From: Rhodoferax lacus
GTDB lineage: Bacteria > Pseudomonadota > Gammaproteobacteria > Burkholderiales > Burkholderiaceae_C
NCBI RefSeq assembly: GCF_003415675.1
Contig: NZ_QFZK01000001.1
Location: 434,001 to 498,000, forward strand
Direction: 5' to 3'
DNA: 64,000 bases
Made by a program: the position numbers and the translations under genes. Shown one piece after another: positions 39,313 through 48,571 of this stretch (position 1 is the first letter of the stretch; every line of letters begins with the position of its first letter). The notes under the pieces are model-generated. The model was given only the letters and a program-made list of their open reading frames with translations. It was not told the DNA's origin and ran no database searches.

Positions 39313-39957
39313 CTAAATTCCGGCGATCTGGCGCAGGGCTTGTTCAAACACCTCAGGCGGCTGGCCGCCCGAGATCAGGTGCTGGTCGTTGAGGATGATG
39401 GCGGGCACTGAGTTGATGCCCGCCTGCTGGTAAAAGCGTTCCTGCTCCCGCACCGCATCCGCAAATTCGTCGCTGTCCAGAATGGCCTGGGCCCGAGCGG
39501 CATCCAGCCCAACCGAGGCCGCCACGCGCACCAGCAAGGCGGTATCACTTGGGTTCTCGCCGTCGGTGAAGTAGGCCTTGAGCAGCGCCTTCTTCAGCTC
39601 CGCCTGCTTGCCCTCGATCTGTGCCCAGTGCAGCAGGCGGTGGGCGTTGAAGGTGTTGTAGATACGCCCGCGCTTGTCCATGTTGAACGCAAAGCCCAAG
39701 GCCGCACCCCGCTCGCGGATGTTGGCCTGGGCACCGGCCGCCTGCTCAGGCGTGGAACCGTACTTCTTGGCCAGGTGCTCGGTGATGTTTTCACCCTCAG
39801 CCACCATTTGCGGGTTGAGTTCAAAAGGCTGGAAGGTCAGGCTGGCGTCCAGTTCGCCCTCTAAGCGCTGTAAGGCAGTTTGCAGGGACTGCAAGCCGAT
39901 GGCGCACCAGGGGCAGGACACGTCGGAGACGAAATCGATCTTGATCTGCTTTTTCAT
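39313..39957 (-). CDS. DsbA-family oxidoreductase (FrnE-like)
   Basis: 214 residues; the ATG at 39957 starts just before KIDFVSDVSCPWC. The CPWC pair lies near residue 13 in a thioredoxin fold, with cis-proline SVPAIILN near residue 185 and the insert typical of FrnE (ELNPQMVAEGENITEHLAKKYG in parts). No signal peptide, so a cytosolic DsbA-like protein, possibly a disulfide isomerase or glutathione-linked enzyme. It follows the aminotransferase gene by 20 nt. Confidence 0.9.
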   Translation of the reverse strand: MKKQIKIDFVSDVSCPWCAIGLQSLQTALQRLEGELDASLTFQPFELNPQMVAEGENITEHLAKKYGSTPEQAAGAQANIRERGAALGFAFNMDKRGRIYNTFNAHRLLHWAQIEGKQAELKKALLKAYFTDGENPSDTALLVRVAASVGLDAARAQAILDSDEFADAVREQERFYQQAGINSVPAIILNDQHLISGGQPPEVFEQALRQIAGI

Positions 39958-39977
39958 GCGGCTCTCTACTTGGGACA

Positions 39978-41168
39978 TCACAAAGCCTTGGCCAGACGCG
40001 CCACACCTTCTTCAATGCGGGCCACATCGGCCGTGGCAAAGCTCAGCCGCAGCGTGGAGCGGTCCGGGTTGGCGGCATAAAACGGCACACCCGGTACAAA
40101 GGCCACGCCCTGCTCTATGGCCCGTTTGGCAAACTCGGCGCCGTCGGCAATCTTGCCTTTGGCGCCCGTCAGGCGGGCCCAGAAGAACAGGCCGCCCTGG
40201 GGCTGTACAAAATCAATCGCTTCGCCCAGATGCTGTCGCAAGGCGCTGCCCATGGCCTGCGCCCGCTCGGCATACACCTGGCGCACATGGGCCAGTGTGG
40301 CCGGCATGCGCCCGGCCTTGAGGTACTGCGCAGCCGTGGCCTGGGCAAAGGTGCTGGTGTGGGCATCGCTGAACTGCTTGCACATGGTGGCGCGGGCCAG
40401 CAGCTCGGGTGGGGCAATCATCCAGCCCACGCGCAGGCCAGGGCTGAGTACCTTGCTTAAGCTACCGCAATGCGCCAGCCAATCGCGGCTGCCGGGTACT
40501 TGTGCGCTGAGTGCCAGCATGCTGGGCGGTGGCGCTTCGCCAAAGAACAGGTCGCCATAGGGGTCGTCTTCCACCACCAGGGTCTGGTACTTCACCGCCA
40601 GTTCCAGCACCCGTTTGCGGCGCTCCAGGCTGAGCAAGGCGCCGCTGGGGTTGCCAAAGGTCGGGATCAGGTAGACCAGCTTGGGTTTGTGCTCGGCAAT
40701 CAGCTGCTCCAGCGTGTCGGTGTTCACGCCATGGGCATCCACCGGCGCACTGATGAGCTCGGCACCATACAGGCGGAAACATTGGATGGTGGCCAGGAAG
40801 GTGGGGCCTTCCACAATCACCTTGTCACCGGGGCTGATCATGGTCTTGCCCAGCAGGTCCAGCGCCTGCTGGCTGCCGGTGGTGACGATCAGCTGCTCGG
40901 GTGCCACATCGTTGGCGCCCTTGGCCGCCATGAAGCTGGACAGCTGTTCGCGCAGCGGCTGGTAGCCCTCGGTGGCACCGTATTGCAGGGCCGCGCCGGG
41001 GTCCACCGTCAACGCGGTATTGGTGGCTTCGCGTATGCCGTCCACGTCAAACATGGCGCTATCCGGGAATCCCCCGGCAAAACTGATGATTCCTGGCTTT
41101 CCTAGCAGCTTAAAAAGCTCCCGGATAGCGGAAGTCTCTATATTATTCAGTCTAGTGGCGAATTTCAT
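39978..41168 (-). CDS. PLP-dependent aminotransferase (2-aminoadipate type)
   Basis: 396 residues from the ATG at 41168. Fold type I aminotransferase: NPSGALLSLERR, EDDPYGDLFF, and PLP-Lys in GSLSKVLSPGLRVGW. The strong FPDSAMFD/LQYGATEGYQPLRE form resembles LysN/2-aminoadipate or aromatic aminotransferases of the MocR-like class without the HTH part. Amino donor and acceptor not resolved. Head of a two-gene minus-strand unit with the DsbA-family gene; divergent from the HDOD gene with a 66-bp shared region. Confidence 0.9.
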   Translation of the reverse strand: MKFATRLNNIETSAIRELFKLLGKPGIISFAGGFPDSAMFDVDGIREATNTALTVDPGAALQYGATEGYQPLREQLSSFMAAKGANDVAPEQLIVTTGSQQALDLLGKTMISPGDKVIVEGPTFLATIQCFRLYGAELISAPVDAHGVNTDTLEQLIAEHKPKLVYLIPTFGNPSGALLSLERRKRVLELAVKYQTLVVEDDPYGDLFFGEAPPPSMLALSAQVPGSRDWLAHCGSLSKVLSPGLRVGWMIAPPELLARATMCKQFSDAHTSTFAQATAAQYLKAGRMPATLAHVRQVYAERAQAMGSALRQHLGEAIDFVQPQGGLFFWARLTGAKGKIADGAEFAKRAIEQGVAFVPGVPFYAANPDRSTLRLSFATADVARIEEGVARLAKAL

Positions 41169-41234
41169 TTCGTGGTGCTTTTGGATTTGGATAAATTTCA
41201 CTTCGATTGTGCTTCGAAAAAATCAGGAACTCTT

Positions 41235-42035
41235 GTGTCAGATATCGATTCTTTCTTTGCATCCGTTCGGTTGCCCAGCATCAGCCGTATAACGCATGCC
41301 TTGATCCAGATGATCGATGGACAGGTGGTGGGCCTGAACGAGGTTTGCGCCCTGATTGCACAGGACCCGGCCATCTCGGCACGGCTGCTCAAACTGGCCA
41401 ACAGCAGCCAGTTCGGGCTACCGCGCGCCGTGGGGCGCTTGCCCGATGCGGTGACGATGGTCGGCCTGGAGCGCGTGCGTACCTTGGCCGTTGGCGCCAT
41501 CCTGAGCGACACCTTCAACGACTTCCCGCGACTGGACCACAATGCCTTTTGGCGCTCTGCGATGGACTGCGCCGGCTACGCGGAGTGGCTTGCCCCCCGG
41601 GTTGGCATTCAGGGACACATCGCCTGGATCACCGGCTTGATGTTGCACTTGGGACAGTTGCTGATCTCGCAGGCTGAACCCGAGGTGTTGGCAGCGATTG
41701 AAAGGCTGCCTCGCATTGCCGGAGTGCAATGGCGGCGCGAGCAAAGGCTGATCGGGTTTACCGAGGGGCAAATCACCGCCGAACTGGCACGGCGCTGGAA
41801 GTTTCCGCCCCAGATGGTGCAGGCGCTGCAACGTTCGGCCGACCCCATGGCCGAAGACGGCTTTTCCCGCCTGGGTGCCGTGGTGCATCTGGCCGCCCTG
41901 CTGGCTGAAGCCAAGGATGCGGGGCCGCACACAGTTGCCGCCCTGCCGCTGGACGTGCTGGCAGCGCTGTCCCTGGATACGCAGTGGATGTTCAACACAT
42001 TTCCGAACCGCGAGAAGTTTGTGAACCTGGGCTAG
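41235..42035 (+). CDS. Stand-alone HDOD-domain protein
   Basis: About 266 residues from a GTG at 41235, which has AGGAA at 41225-41229; an earlier GTG at 41172 would overlap the divergent promoter and lacks a ribosome site. HDOD signature: FFASVRLPSISRITHALIQMI (in part), VCALIAQDPAISARLLKLANSSQFGL (in parts), and WRSAMDCAGYAEWLA. The HD metal residues are replaced as in HDOD proteins, so a regulator not a phosphohydrolase. Second HDOD in the window besides the kinase fusion. Confidence 0.85.
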   Translation: MSDIDSFFASVRLPSISRITHALIQMIDGQVVGLNEVCALIAQDPAISARLLKLANSSQFGLPRAVGRLPDAVTMVGLERVRTLAVGAILSDTFNDFPRLDHNAFWRSAMDCAGYAEWLAPRVGIQGHIAWITGLMLHLGQLLISQAEPEVLAAIERLPRIAGVQWRREQRLIGFTEGQITAELARRWKFPPQMVQALQRSADPMAEDGFSRLGAVVHLAALLAEAKDAGPHTVAALPLDVLAALSLDTQWMFNTFPNREKFVNLG

Positions 42036-42120
42036 TCATCCCCGGGGCTCAGCACGTTCCACGCAAACAGGTCTGCTATGGTTTCCGCACGGAACACCGC
42101 AACCACTTTCCCACCCCACC

Positions 42121-42762
42121 ATGACCCCCGCCCAAATAGAAACATTTTTTGCCACCCTCAAGGCTGCCAATCCGCAACCGCAAACCGAGCTGCACTACGC
42201 ATCGGTATTTGAGCTGCTTGCCGCTGTGCTGCTGTCAGCCCAGGCCACCGACGTGGGCGTGAACAAGGCCACCCGCAAACTCTTTGCCGTGGCCAACACG
42301 CCGCAAAAAATCCTGGACCTGGGACTGGACGGGCTGGAGGGCTACATCAAGACCATTGGCCTGTACCACAGCAAGGCCAAACACCTGATGCAAACCTGCC
42401 GCATGCTGGTGGACCACTTTGATGGCCAAGTGCCGCGCACCCGCGAGGAACTGGAGTCACTGCCCGGCGTGGGCCGCAAGACAGCCAACGTGGTGCTCAA
42501 CGTGGCCTTTGGCGAACCCACCATGGCGGTGGACACGCATTTGTTTCGTCTGGGCAACCGCACCGGCCTGGCACCAGGAAAAACCCCGCGCGAGGTGGAA
42601 GACAAGCTGCTCAAACGCATACCACCAGCCTACCTGGTGGATGCCCACCACTGGCTGATCCTGCACGGCCGCTACATCTGCCAGGCGCGCAAGCCCCTGT
42701 GCTGGCAATGCGCGGTAAGCCATGTGTGCGACTACAAGCCCAAGACACCCGCTCCAGCCTGA
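42121..42762 (+). CDS. nth: Endonuclease III
   Basis: 213 residues, standard. HhH motif LPGVGRKTANVVLNVAFG (Lys near residue 120), catalytic Asp in VDTHLFRLGNRTGL, and a [4Fe-4S] cluster C-x6-C-x2-C-x5-C near the end (CQARKPLCWQCAVSHVC). It excises oxidised pyrimidines and nicks the backbone in base-excision repair. Confidence 0.98.
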   Translation: MTPAQIETFFATLKAANPQPQTELHYASVFELLAAVLLSAQATDVGVNKATRKLFAVANTPQKILDLGLDGLEGYIKTIGLYHSKAKHLMQTCRMLVDHFDGQVPRTREELESLPGVGRKTANVVLNVAFGEPTMAVDTHLFRLGNRTGLAPGKTPREVEDKLLKRIPPAYLVDAHHWLILHGRYICQARKPLCWQCAVSHVCDYKPKTPAPA

Positions 42763-42817
42763 ACTTCTTCTGTATCGTACAAAAGTTACCCGACACGCAG
42801 CCTGAACAACTATCATT

Positions 42818-42834
42818 TGACACTGGTGGTGTCA
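42818..42834. promoter_or_regulatory. Inverted repeat overlapping a TTGACA box upstream of cheBR
   Basis: TGACAC and GTGTCA (6 bp, 5-nt spacer) form a small palindrome, and a perfect TTGACA lies at 42817-42822. No good -10 sits 17 bp downstream, so promoter activity would need an activator. A GGCGCC...GGCGCC hairpin follows near 42849-42868. Possible operator; weak. Confidence 0.3.
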
Positions 42835-42906
42835 TTTTGACCGAACCCGGCGCCCCCACGGCGGCGCCTGACAAATGCAACATGGTCGGTCAACTCAATA
42901 AACTGT

Positions 42907-45900
42907 ATGGCAAGCAAGCTCCCAAAAAACGCGCGTGCGCAAGGCACCAAACCGGTTGCGGCAAACGCGCCAGCGGTTCTTGCAACGGATAGCACTGAGG
43001 TATACAGCGGGGCCAGTGCAAGCTTCCCCATCGTAGGTATTGGTGCCTCTGCCGGCGGACTGGCCGCATTCGAGGCCTTCTTTTCCGGCATGCCGGCCGC
43101 CATCGACCCCCAGATGGCCTTTGTGCTGGTGCAGCACCTGGCCCCCAACCACGAAAGCATCCTGGCCGATCTGATCCAGCGTTACACCCGGATGCCGGTG
43201 TCCGAGGCGGTGGATGGGCTGGTGGTCAAGGCCAACTGCGTCTACATCATCCCGCCCAACCATGACATGGCGATTCTCAATGGCGCCATACAGCTGTTTG
43301 ACCCGTCCCTGCCCCACGGACAACGCCTGCCCATCGATTACTTCTTCCGCGCCCTGGCGCAGGACCAGGGCGACAACGCCATTGCCATCGTGCTCTCGGG
43401 TACTGGCTCTGACGGCACCCTGGGCGTGCGCGCCATCAAGGGAGAAGGCGGCCTGGTCCTGGTGCAGACGCCCAGCACCACCGAGTTCGACGGCATGCCC
43501 CGCAGCGCTGTCGCCACCGGCTTGGTGGACTACCAACTCGCACCCGCCGAGATGCCCGCGCGCCTGATTGCCTACGCTGTGCAGACCGCCCGGGCCCGGC
43601 GCTTGCCGGCCTCGGCCCTGGTTGCGCCAACTGTCGAGAAAGAACTCAACAAAGTGTTCGTGCTGCTGCGCGCCCAGACCCGGCATGACTTTTCCCTCTA
43701 CAAGCCTGGCACGCTGCTGCGGCGCATCGAGCGGCGCAAAGCCCTGCACCAGATGGAAAAGCTCGAAGACTACGTCAAGCTGTTGCAGCAGACCCCGCTG
43801 GAAGTAGAGGCACTTTTTCGCGATCTCCTGATTGGTGTGACCAACTTTGTGCGCGACCCGCATGCCTTCGAGCAACTGGAGGAGCAGTTGGGAGCCCGGC
43901 TGCTGGCGGGCAAGGCGGCAGGTGAGCGGGTGCGCGTCTGGGTACCCGGCTGCTCCACCGGTGAGGAGGCTTACTCCATCGCCATCGCTCTGCATGAGCG
44001 CATGCAGGCCCGCAACCAGAACTGTGTAGTGCAAATATTTGCCACCGACATCGACAGCCAGGCCATCATCACCGCCCGCGCGGGTCTGTACCCCACCAGC
44101 ATTGCGGCCGATGTGTCCAAAGAGCGGCTGGGAAGCTTTTTCACCATGGAGCCAGGCGGCGGCTACCGGGTGCGCAAGGTCATCCGCGACATGATTACCT
44201 TCTCCGAACAGGATCTGATCCGCGACCCGCCCTTCTCCCAACTCGACCTGATCAGTTGCCGCAACCTGCTGATCTACCTGCGCAGCGAGTTGCAGCAAAA
44301 GCTGATGCAGCTGTTTCACTACGCCCTCAATCCGGGCGGCATCTTGTTTTTGGGCAGCGCCGAGAGTGTGGGTGACTTTGACAACCTGTTTACCGTGCTG
44401 GATGGCAAGTCCCGGCTCTACCAGCGCAGGGAGGCCATGATGCACAGAACGCTGGGCAACTTTCTTCCACCCATGGCCGGGCCGGAGGCGGCGCTGTCGC
44501 CCCGCCCTCCGCGGCAAACCGGTCCCGTGAAATATTCGCTGGGTGAGCAGACCGAGCGGGCCTTGCTGCTTTTGCTGGCACCTGCCTGCGCGCTGGTCGA
44601 AAAAAATGGTGACATCCTGCACCTGCGCGGTCGCACCGGCAATTACCTGGAACCCACACCCGGTGACTCCGGTGTCAACAATATCGTGAAGATGGCGCGC
44701 GAAGGCCTGACGCAAGCCCTGAAACTCGCGCTGCACCAGTCGGCACAGGAAAAAATGGTGATACGGCGCTTAGGCCTGCGGGTGCGTACCAACGGCCACT
44801 TCAGCTCGGTCAACCTGACGGTTTCACCGGTGGTTCCGCGCGCTGCAGACGTCTACCAGTCGACACGTTTTTTGGTGGTGATGGAAGAGTCGCCACTGAT
44901 CGATGCGGACCAGCCCCTGCCCGACATTGTGGCTATGGACCCTGCGGTGCCCACCGATGTACGCGTTGCGGCGCTGGAGCGGGAACTGCGCGACAAGGAA
45001 AAGCTGTTGCGCAGCGCCCATGAAGACACAGAGACATCCACCGAAGAGCTGCGCTCGGCCATTGAGGAAATGCAGTCGGTCAACGAGGAGCTGCAAGCCA
45101 GCAACGAAGAGCTCGCCACCTCCAAGGAAGAGCTGCAGTCCGTCAACGAAGAGCTGGCCACGGTCAATGTGGAGCAGCAAAACAAGGTAGCCGACCTGGC
45201 GCGCGCGCTCAACGACAACCGCAACCTGCTGGCGGGCAGCGGCATTGCCACCGTCTTTGTCGACCTGCAGCAGCGCATTCTGAGTTTCACCCCGTCGGCC
45301 ACCGCCATCATCAAGCTGGTGGCCAGCGATGTGGGCCGCCCCCTGGGCCATTTCATGGCCCGGCTGCGTGGCTATGACCGCATGACGGAAGACATCGCAA
45401 CCGTGCTGGACACCCTGGCCACCAAGGAAATTCGCGTGCAGGACAAGGACGGGCGCTGGTACATGCTGCGCATCCTGCCCTACCGCACCCTGGAAAACGT
45501 AATCGAAGGCGCAGCCGTCACCTTCATGGACATATCGGAAGTGGTAAAGGCGCAGGTGGACATCGCCGAATTGCACGGGGCGCTGGATGCGCTCAAGGAA
45601 AGCGAACAGCGCTTTCGCTCGGTCGTGTCGGCCCTGTCCGAGGGGGTACTGCTGTACACGCGTGATGGAAAGATCGCCGCCTGGAATCCATCGGCCGAAC
45701 GCATCCTGGGCCTGAGCGGCCAGGAGATTCAGGAACGCAGCAACATTGATCCGCGCTGGGACGCAGTTCATGAAGACGGCAGTCCATGTACGCCAGAAGC
45801 ACACCCCAGCCAGATAGCCTTGCGTACCGGGTTGGCACAACAAGGCCTTGTCATGGGCATGCGCAAACCCGGTGGTGCAGTGGCCTGGGTGTCGGTCAGC

Positions 45901-46371
45901 GCTGTGCCCATTTTTGAGCCTGGAGAGCCGGGGCCCTCGTCAGTGGTGGTCTCTTTCAGCGACATTACCGAGCGCAGACTGATGCAGGGGCTGCTGGACA
46001 GGGCGGATGTGGACACGCGTCTGGCGATGGTGCTGCGTGATGCGCATGACGCCATGACTATCCACGCGAAGGATGGCCGCATCCTGGCCTGGAACCCTGC
46101 GGCCGAGCGCATCTACGGCTGGACCGAGGCCGAAGCACTGCACATGAACCTGCTGGACCGCGTGATACCTGCGGAGCGTGAGCAGGCGCTGCAACGCATG
46201 GACCAGCTTGGCCGTGCGGTGAAGATAGAACCCTGTCTGGCTCAGCGCCTGGCCAAGGACGGCTCTGTGAGGGAGGTATCGATTACGGCTACGGCCCTGC
46301 GCAACGAGGCCGGCGATATCTATGCCATCGCCACAACGGAAAGACTGGTCACCCGTGCCCAACCGCACTGA
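42907..46371 (+). CDS. CheB-CheR-PAS fusion protein
   Basis: 1154 residues. CheB methylesterase at ~41-225 with catalytic Ser48 (GIGASAGG), His77 (VQHLAP) and Asp169 (SGTGSDGT) but no receiver domain. CheR methyltransferase at ~245-505 with SAM site VWVPGCSTGEEAYS and FATDID, plus LISCRNLLIYL. PAS-like part ~550-660, a long coiled coil (~685-770) of repeated EEL-Q-SNEEL units, and PAS domains at ~775-885, ~905-1010, and ~1035-1145. No histidine kinase. This layout is known from orphan CheB/CheR hybrids; substrate is unknown. Overlaps the downstream PAS-LuxR gene. Confidence 0.93.
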   Translation: MASKLPKNARAQGTKPVAANAPAVLATDSTEVYSGASASFPIVGIGASAGGLAAFEAFFSGMPAAIDPQMAFVLVQHLAPNHESILADLIQRYTRMPVSEAVDGLVVKANCVYIIPPNHDMAILNGAIQLFDPSLPHGQRLPIDYFFRALAQDQGDNAIAIVLSGTGSDGTLGVRAIKGEGGLVLVQTPSTTEFDGMPRSAVATGLVDYQLAPAEMPARLIAYAVQTARARRLPASALVAPTVEKELNKVFVLLRAQTRHDFSLYKPGTLLRRIERRKALHQMEKLEDYVKLLQQTPLEVEALFRDLLIGVTNFVRDPHAFEQLEEQLGARLLAGKAAGERVRVWVPGCSTGEEAYSIAIALHERMQARNQNCVVQIFATDIDSQAIITARAGLYPTSIAADVSKERLGSFFTMEPGGGYRVRKVIRDMITFSEQDLIRDPPFSQLDLISCRNLLIYLRSELQQKLMQLFHYALNPGGILFLGSAESVGDFDNLFTVLDGKSRLYQRREAMMHRTLGNFLPPMAGPEAALSPRPPRQTGPVKYSLGEQTERALLLLLAPACALVEKNGDILHLRGRTGNYLEPTPGDSGVNNIVKMAREGLTQALKLALHQSAQEKMVIRRLGLRVRTNGHFSSVNLTVSPVVPRAADVYQSTRFLVVMEESPLIDADQPLPDIVAMDPAVPTDVRVAALERELRDKEKLLRSAHEDTETSTEELRSAIEEMQSVNEELQASNEELATSKEELQSVNEELATVNVEQQNKVADLARALNDNRNLLAGSGIATVFVDLQQRILSFTPSATAIIKLVASDVGRPLGHFMARLRGYDRMTEDIATVLDTLATKEIRVQDKDGRWYMLRILPYRTLENVIEGAAVTFMDISEVVKAQVDIAELHGALDALKESEQRFRSVVSALSEGVLLYTRDGKIAAWNPSAERILGLSGQEIQERSNIDPRWDAVHEDGSPCTPEAHPSQIALRTGLAQQGLVMGMRKPGGAVAWVSVSAVPIFEPGEPGPSSVVVSFSDITERRLMQGLLDRADVDTRLAMVLRDAHDAMTIHAKDGRILAWNPAAERIYGWTEAEALHMNLLDRVIPAEREQALQRMDQLGRAVKIEPCLAQRLAKDGSVREVSITATALRNEAGDIYAIATTERLVTRAQPH

Positions 46372-48421
46372 GAAAGGCGCACCCGTCTCCCGGCGCAATG
46401 GCGCACGAGAGCCCTTCTCGGTGCCCGGACTGCGCGGCCAGGCCGAAGCGGCATTGCTCGCACGCGCTGCGCCGTCGGTGACAGGCCGGGGTGACCTCCT
46501 GATCGACGCGGGCGAGCGGGCGTTGCATGAATTGCGCGTGCACCAGATCGAACTGGAAATGCAAAACGAGGAACTGCGGCGCCGGCAGGTGGAGTTGCAT
46601 GTCGCCAATATGCGCTACCTTGACCTGTACGACCTGGCTCCGGTGGGCTATTGCACCTTGAGCGAGGGCGGCCAGATTTTGCAGGTCAACCAAACCGCAG
46701 CATCCCTCCTGGGCATGGAGCGCAATGCGTTGGTCACGCTGCCGTTTACCCGCTTTGTTCTCAGTGACGATATGGACAGCTATTACCTGATGTGCAGGGC
46801 ACTGCTCAAAACAGGGCAGTCCCAGCACGCTGAGCTTCGCATGGTGCGGCAGGGCGCCATGGCGTTCTGGGCTGAAATGGCGTGCAACGTTTCCCAAGGC
46901 GCAGATGGCGCGCCAGTGCTGCGCCTGGTGCTGTGCGACATCAGCGAACGCAAGCGGGCAGAGGCAGAGCAAGCCAGGAGCGACGCGCGGTACCGTGCGC
47001 TGTTCAGTTCCATTGACGAGGGCTTCTGTCTGGTGGACATGGTCTTCGATGCAGACGATCAGCCAGTGGAATGCCGCTTGGTGGAAGCAAATTCGTCGTT
47101 CGTACAGCAAACAGGGCTGGTGGATGCACAGGGCAAGAACTTGTGCGAACTGGCCCTGCTGCATGACCTGCCGTGGTTCAACGTGCTGGGGAGTGTGGCC
47201 CTCACAGGCCAGGCCGTGCGCTTTGAGCGCTGCGCCGAATCGTCGAAGCGCTGGTACGACGTTCACGCCTTCCGGTGCGATCCCGCGCAGGCCCATCAGG
47301 TGGCAGTCCTGTTGCGCGACATCACGGAGCGCCGGGCACGTGAATCTGAAAGGGAAAAGCACCGCCTGGAGCTGGAAGAACAGGTCGAAGGGCGAACCCG
47401 GCAGTTTCTGGACCTGTATGACCAGGCTCCCTGCGGTTACCACTCGCTCGGCCTGGACGGTGTGATCACGCGGATCAACAAGACCGGTTTGGCGCTTCTG
47501 GGCTATACCGGGCAAGAAGTTGTAGGCCAGGACATTGCCGATTTCATGACGCCTGAAAGTGCGCGCATTTTTCAGGCTGCATTTGACCGCCTGCTCCAGA
47601 CCGGCAGCTCACGCAATCTGGACCTGGACTTCATCTGCAAGGATGGGGCTATACGGCCCTGTCTGATGAACTCGGATTTGGTTGCCGGCGTGGCCAGAGA
47701 ACTCCCTCTCATCCAAAGCACGCTGGTGGATATCTCCGAGCGCAAACTCCATGCACAACGCCTGGAACTGGCGCTGATGGGTGCCGACCTGGGTCTGTGG
47801 GACCAGCAGATTGTCAGTGGCGAGTTGCACCTCAGTGCCAGGGCCTTTGCGCTGCTCGGTTACCAGGAGGGCGAGATTGGCCCCCGCATGAGCGACTACG
47901 ACAAACTGGTGCACCCCGACGATGAGCCTACGCGTGATGCCGCCTTCAACGCCATCAAGACCGGCGAAGTGCCGTACTACCGGACGGAATACCGCCTGCG
48001 CCACAAGGAAGGCCATTGGGTGTGGGTCCGCTCGCAGGGTCGCATCGTTGCACGGGATGAACACGCCAGACCCGTGCGTGCAGCAGGCACCTTGCAGGAC
48101 ATCAGCCAGGAGCGGCAACTCCAGCAGGAAGGCGCCGACCTGCTGCAACGCATCGAGTCACTGATAGCGGGTTTTGGAAAGCTGCCAGAGCCACCGCCCC
48201 CGCCAGTGCATGGGCACCAACCCACTGCCATCGGTGCCCGCGAGATGCAGGTGCTTCAGTTGATAGCAGCGGGTTGCACCTCGGCAGAGGTTGGCGAGCG
48301 TCTGCATATTTCAGCGTCTACTGCCGCAACCCACAGGCGCAACCTGATGCGCAAGCTCGACCTGCACAGCACCGCGGAACTGACCCGCTACGCAGTGGCG
48401 CACCAGCTCATCGCCAGCTGA
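46355..48421 (+). CDS. Multi-PAS protein with LuxR-type HTH
   Basis: About 688 residues. The start is uncertain: GTG at 46355 (17-nt overlap with cheBR) is chosen, ATG at 46322 is the alternative. PAS units near residues ~75-200, ~215-340, ~375-480, and ~490-605 (the last with WVRSQGRIV, a PAS/PAC piece), linked by coiled coil around QIELEMQNEELRRRQVELH. The C-terminus (~625-685) is a LuxR-type HTH: REMQVLQLIAAGCTSAEVGERL, SASTAATHRRNLMRKL (in parts). No kinase or receiver domain, so ligand or redox sensing would act directly on DNA binding. Probably cotranscribed with cheBR. Confidence 0.88.
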   Translation: MPNRTEKGAPVSRRNGAREPFSVPGLRGQAEAALLARAAPSVTGRGDLLIDAGERALHELRVHQIELEMQNEELRRRQVELHVANMRYLDLYDLAPVGYCTLSEGGQILQVNQTAASLLGMERNALVTLPFTRFVLSDDMDSYYLMCRALLKTGQSQHAELRMVRQGAMAFWAEMACNVSQGADGAPVLRLVLCDISERKRAEAEQARSDARYRALFSSIDEGFCLVDMVFDADDQPVECRLVEANSSFVQQTGLVDAQGKNLCELALLHDLPWFNVLGSVALTGQAVRFERCAESSKRWYDVHAFRCDPAQAHQVAVLLRDITERRARESEREKHRLELEEQVEGRTRQFLDLYDQAPCGYHSLGLDGVITRINKTGLALLGYTGQEVVGQDIADFMTPESARIFQAAFDRLLQTGSSRNLDLDFICKDGAIRPCLMNSDLVAGVARELPLIQSTLVDISERKLHAQRLELALMGADLGLWDQQIVSGELHLSARAFALLGYQEGEIGPRMSDYDKLVHPDDEPTRDAAFNAIKTGEVPYYRTEYRLRHKEGHWVWVRSQGRIVARDEHARPVRAAGTLQDISQERQLQQEGADLLQRIESLIAGFGKLPEPPPPPVHGHQPTAIGAREMQVLQLIAAGCTSAEVGERLHISASTAATHRRNLMRKLDLHSTAELTRYAVAHQLIAS

Positions 48422-48458
48422 TCAGCAGTCAGGCGAAGGTCGTTTTTTCTGTCTGGAC

Positions 48459-48474
48459 TACCCTGTTCAGGGTA
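48459..48474. promoter_or_regulatory. Perfect 16-bp palindrome upstream of the XRE gene
   Basis: TACCCTG-TT-CAGGGTA is a perfect inverted repeat (7-bp arms) about 22 bp upstream of the likely -35 of the small XRE gene and 38 bp after the PAS-LuxR stop. It has the size of an operator for a dimeric HTH protein, either the XRE regulator or the LuxR-type protein. No T-run follows, so terminator is unlikely. Confidence 0.45.
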
Positions 48475-48495
48475 CGCGCTACCCGGTATGCAGGA

Positions 48496-48524
48496 TTGAA
48501 TTCGTCTACTCCCTGGCCTACATT
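48496..48524 (+). promoter_or_regulatory. Likely sigma70 promoter of the XRE gene
   Basis: TTGAAT at 48496-48501 and TACATT at 48519-48524 with an ideal 17-bp spacer, about 47 bp before the ATG. Both boxes match 4 of 6. This would give the XRE regulator its own transcript. Confidence 0.45.
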
Positions 48525-48571
48525 CACACACACTCATTGAAACAACAGGACTTAACTCTAGGACGCACACC

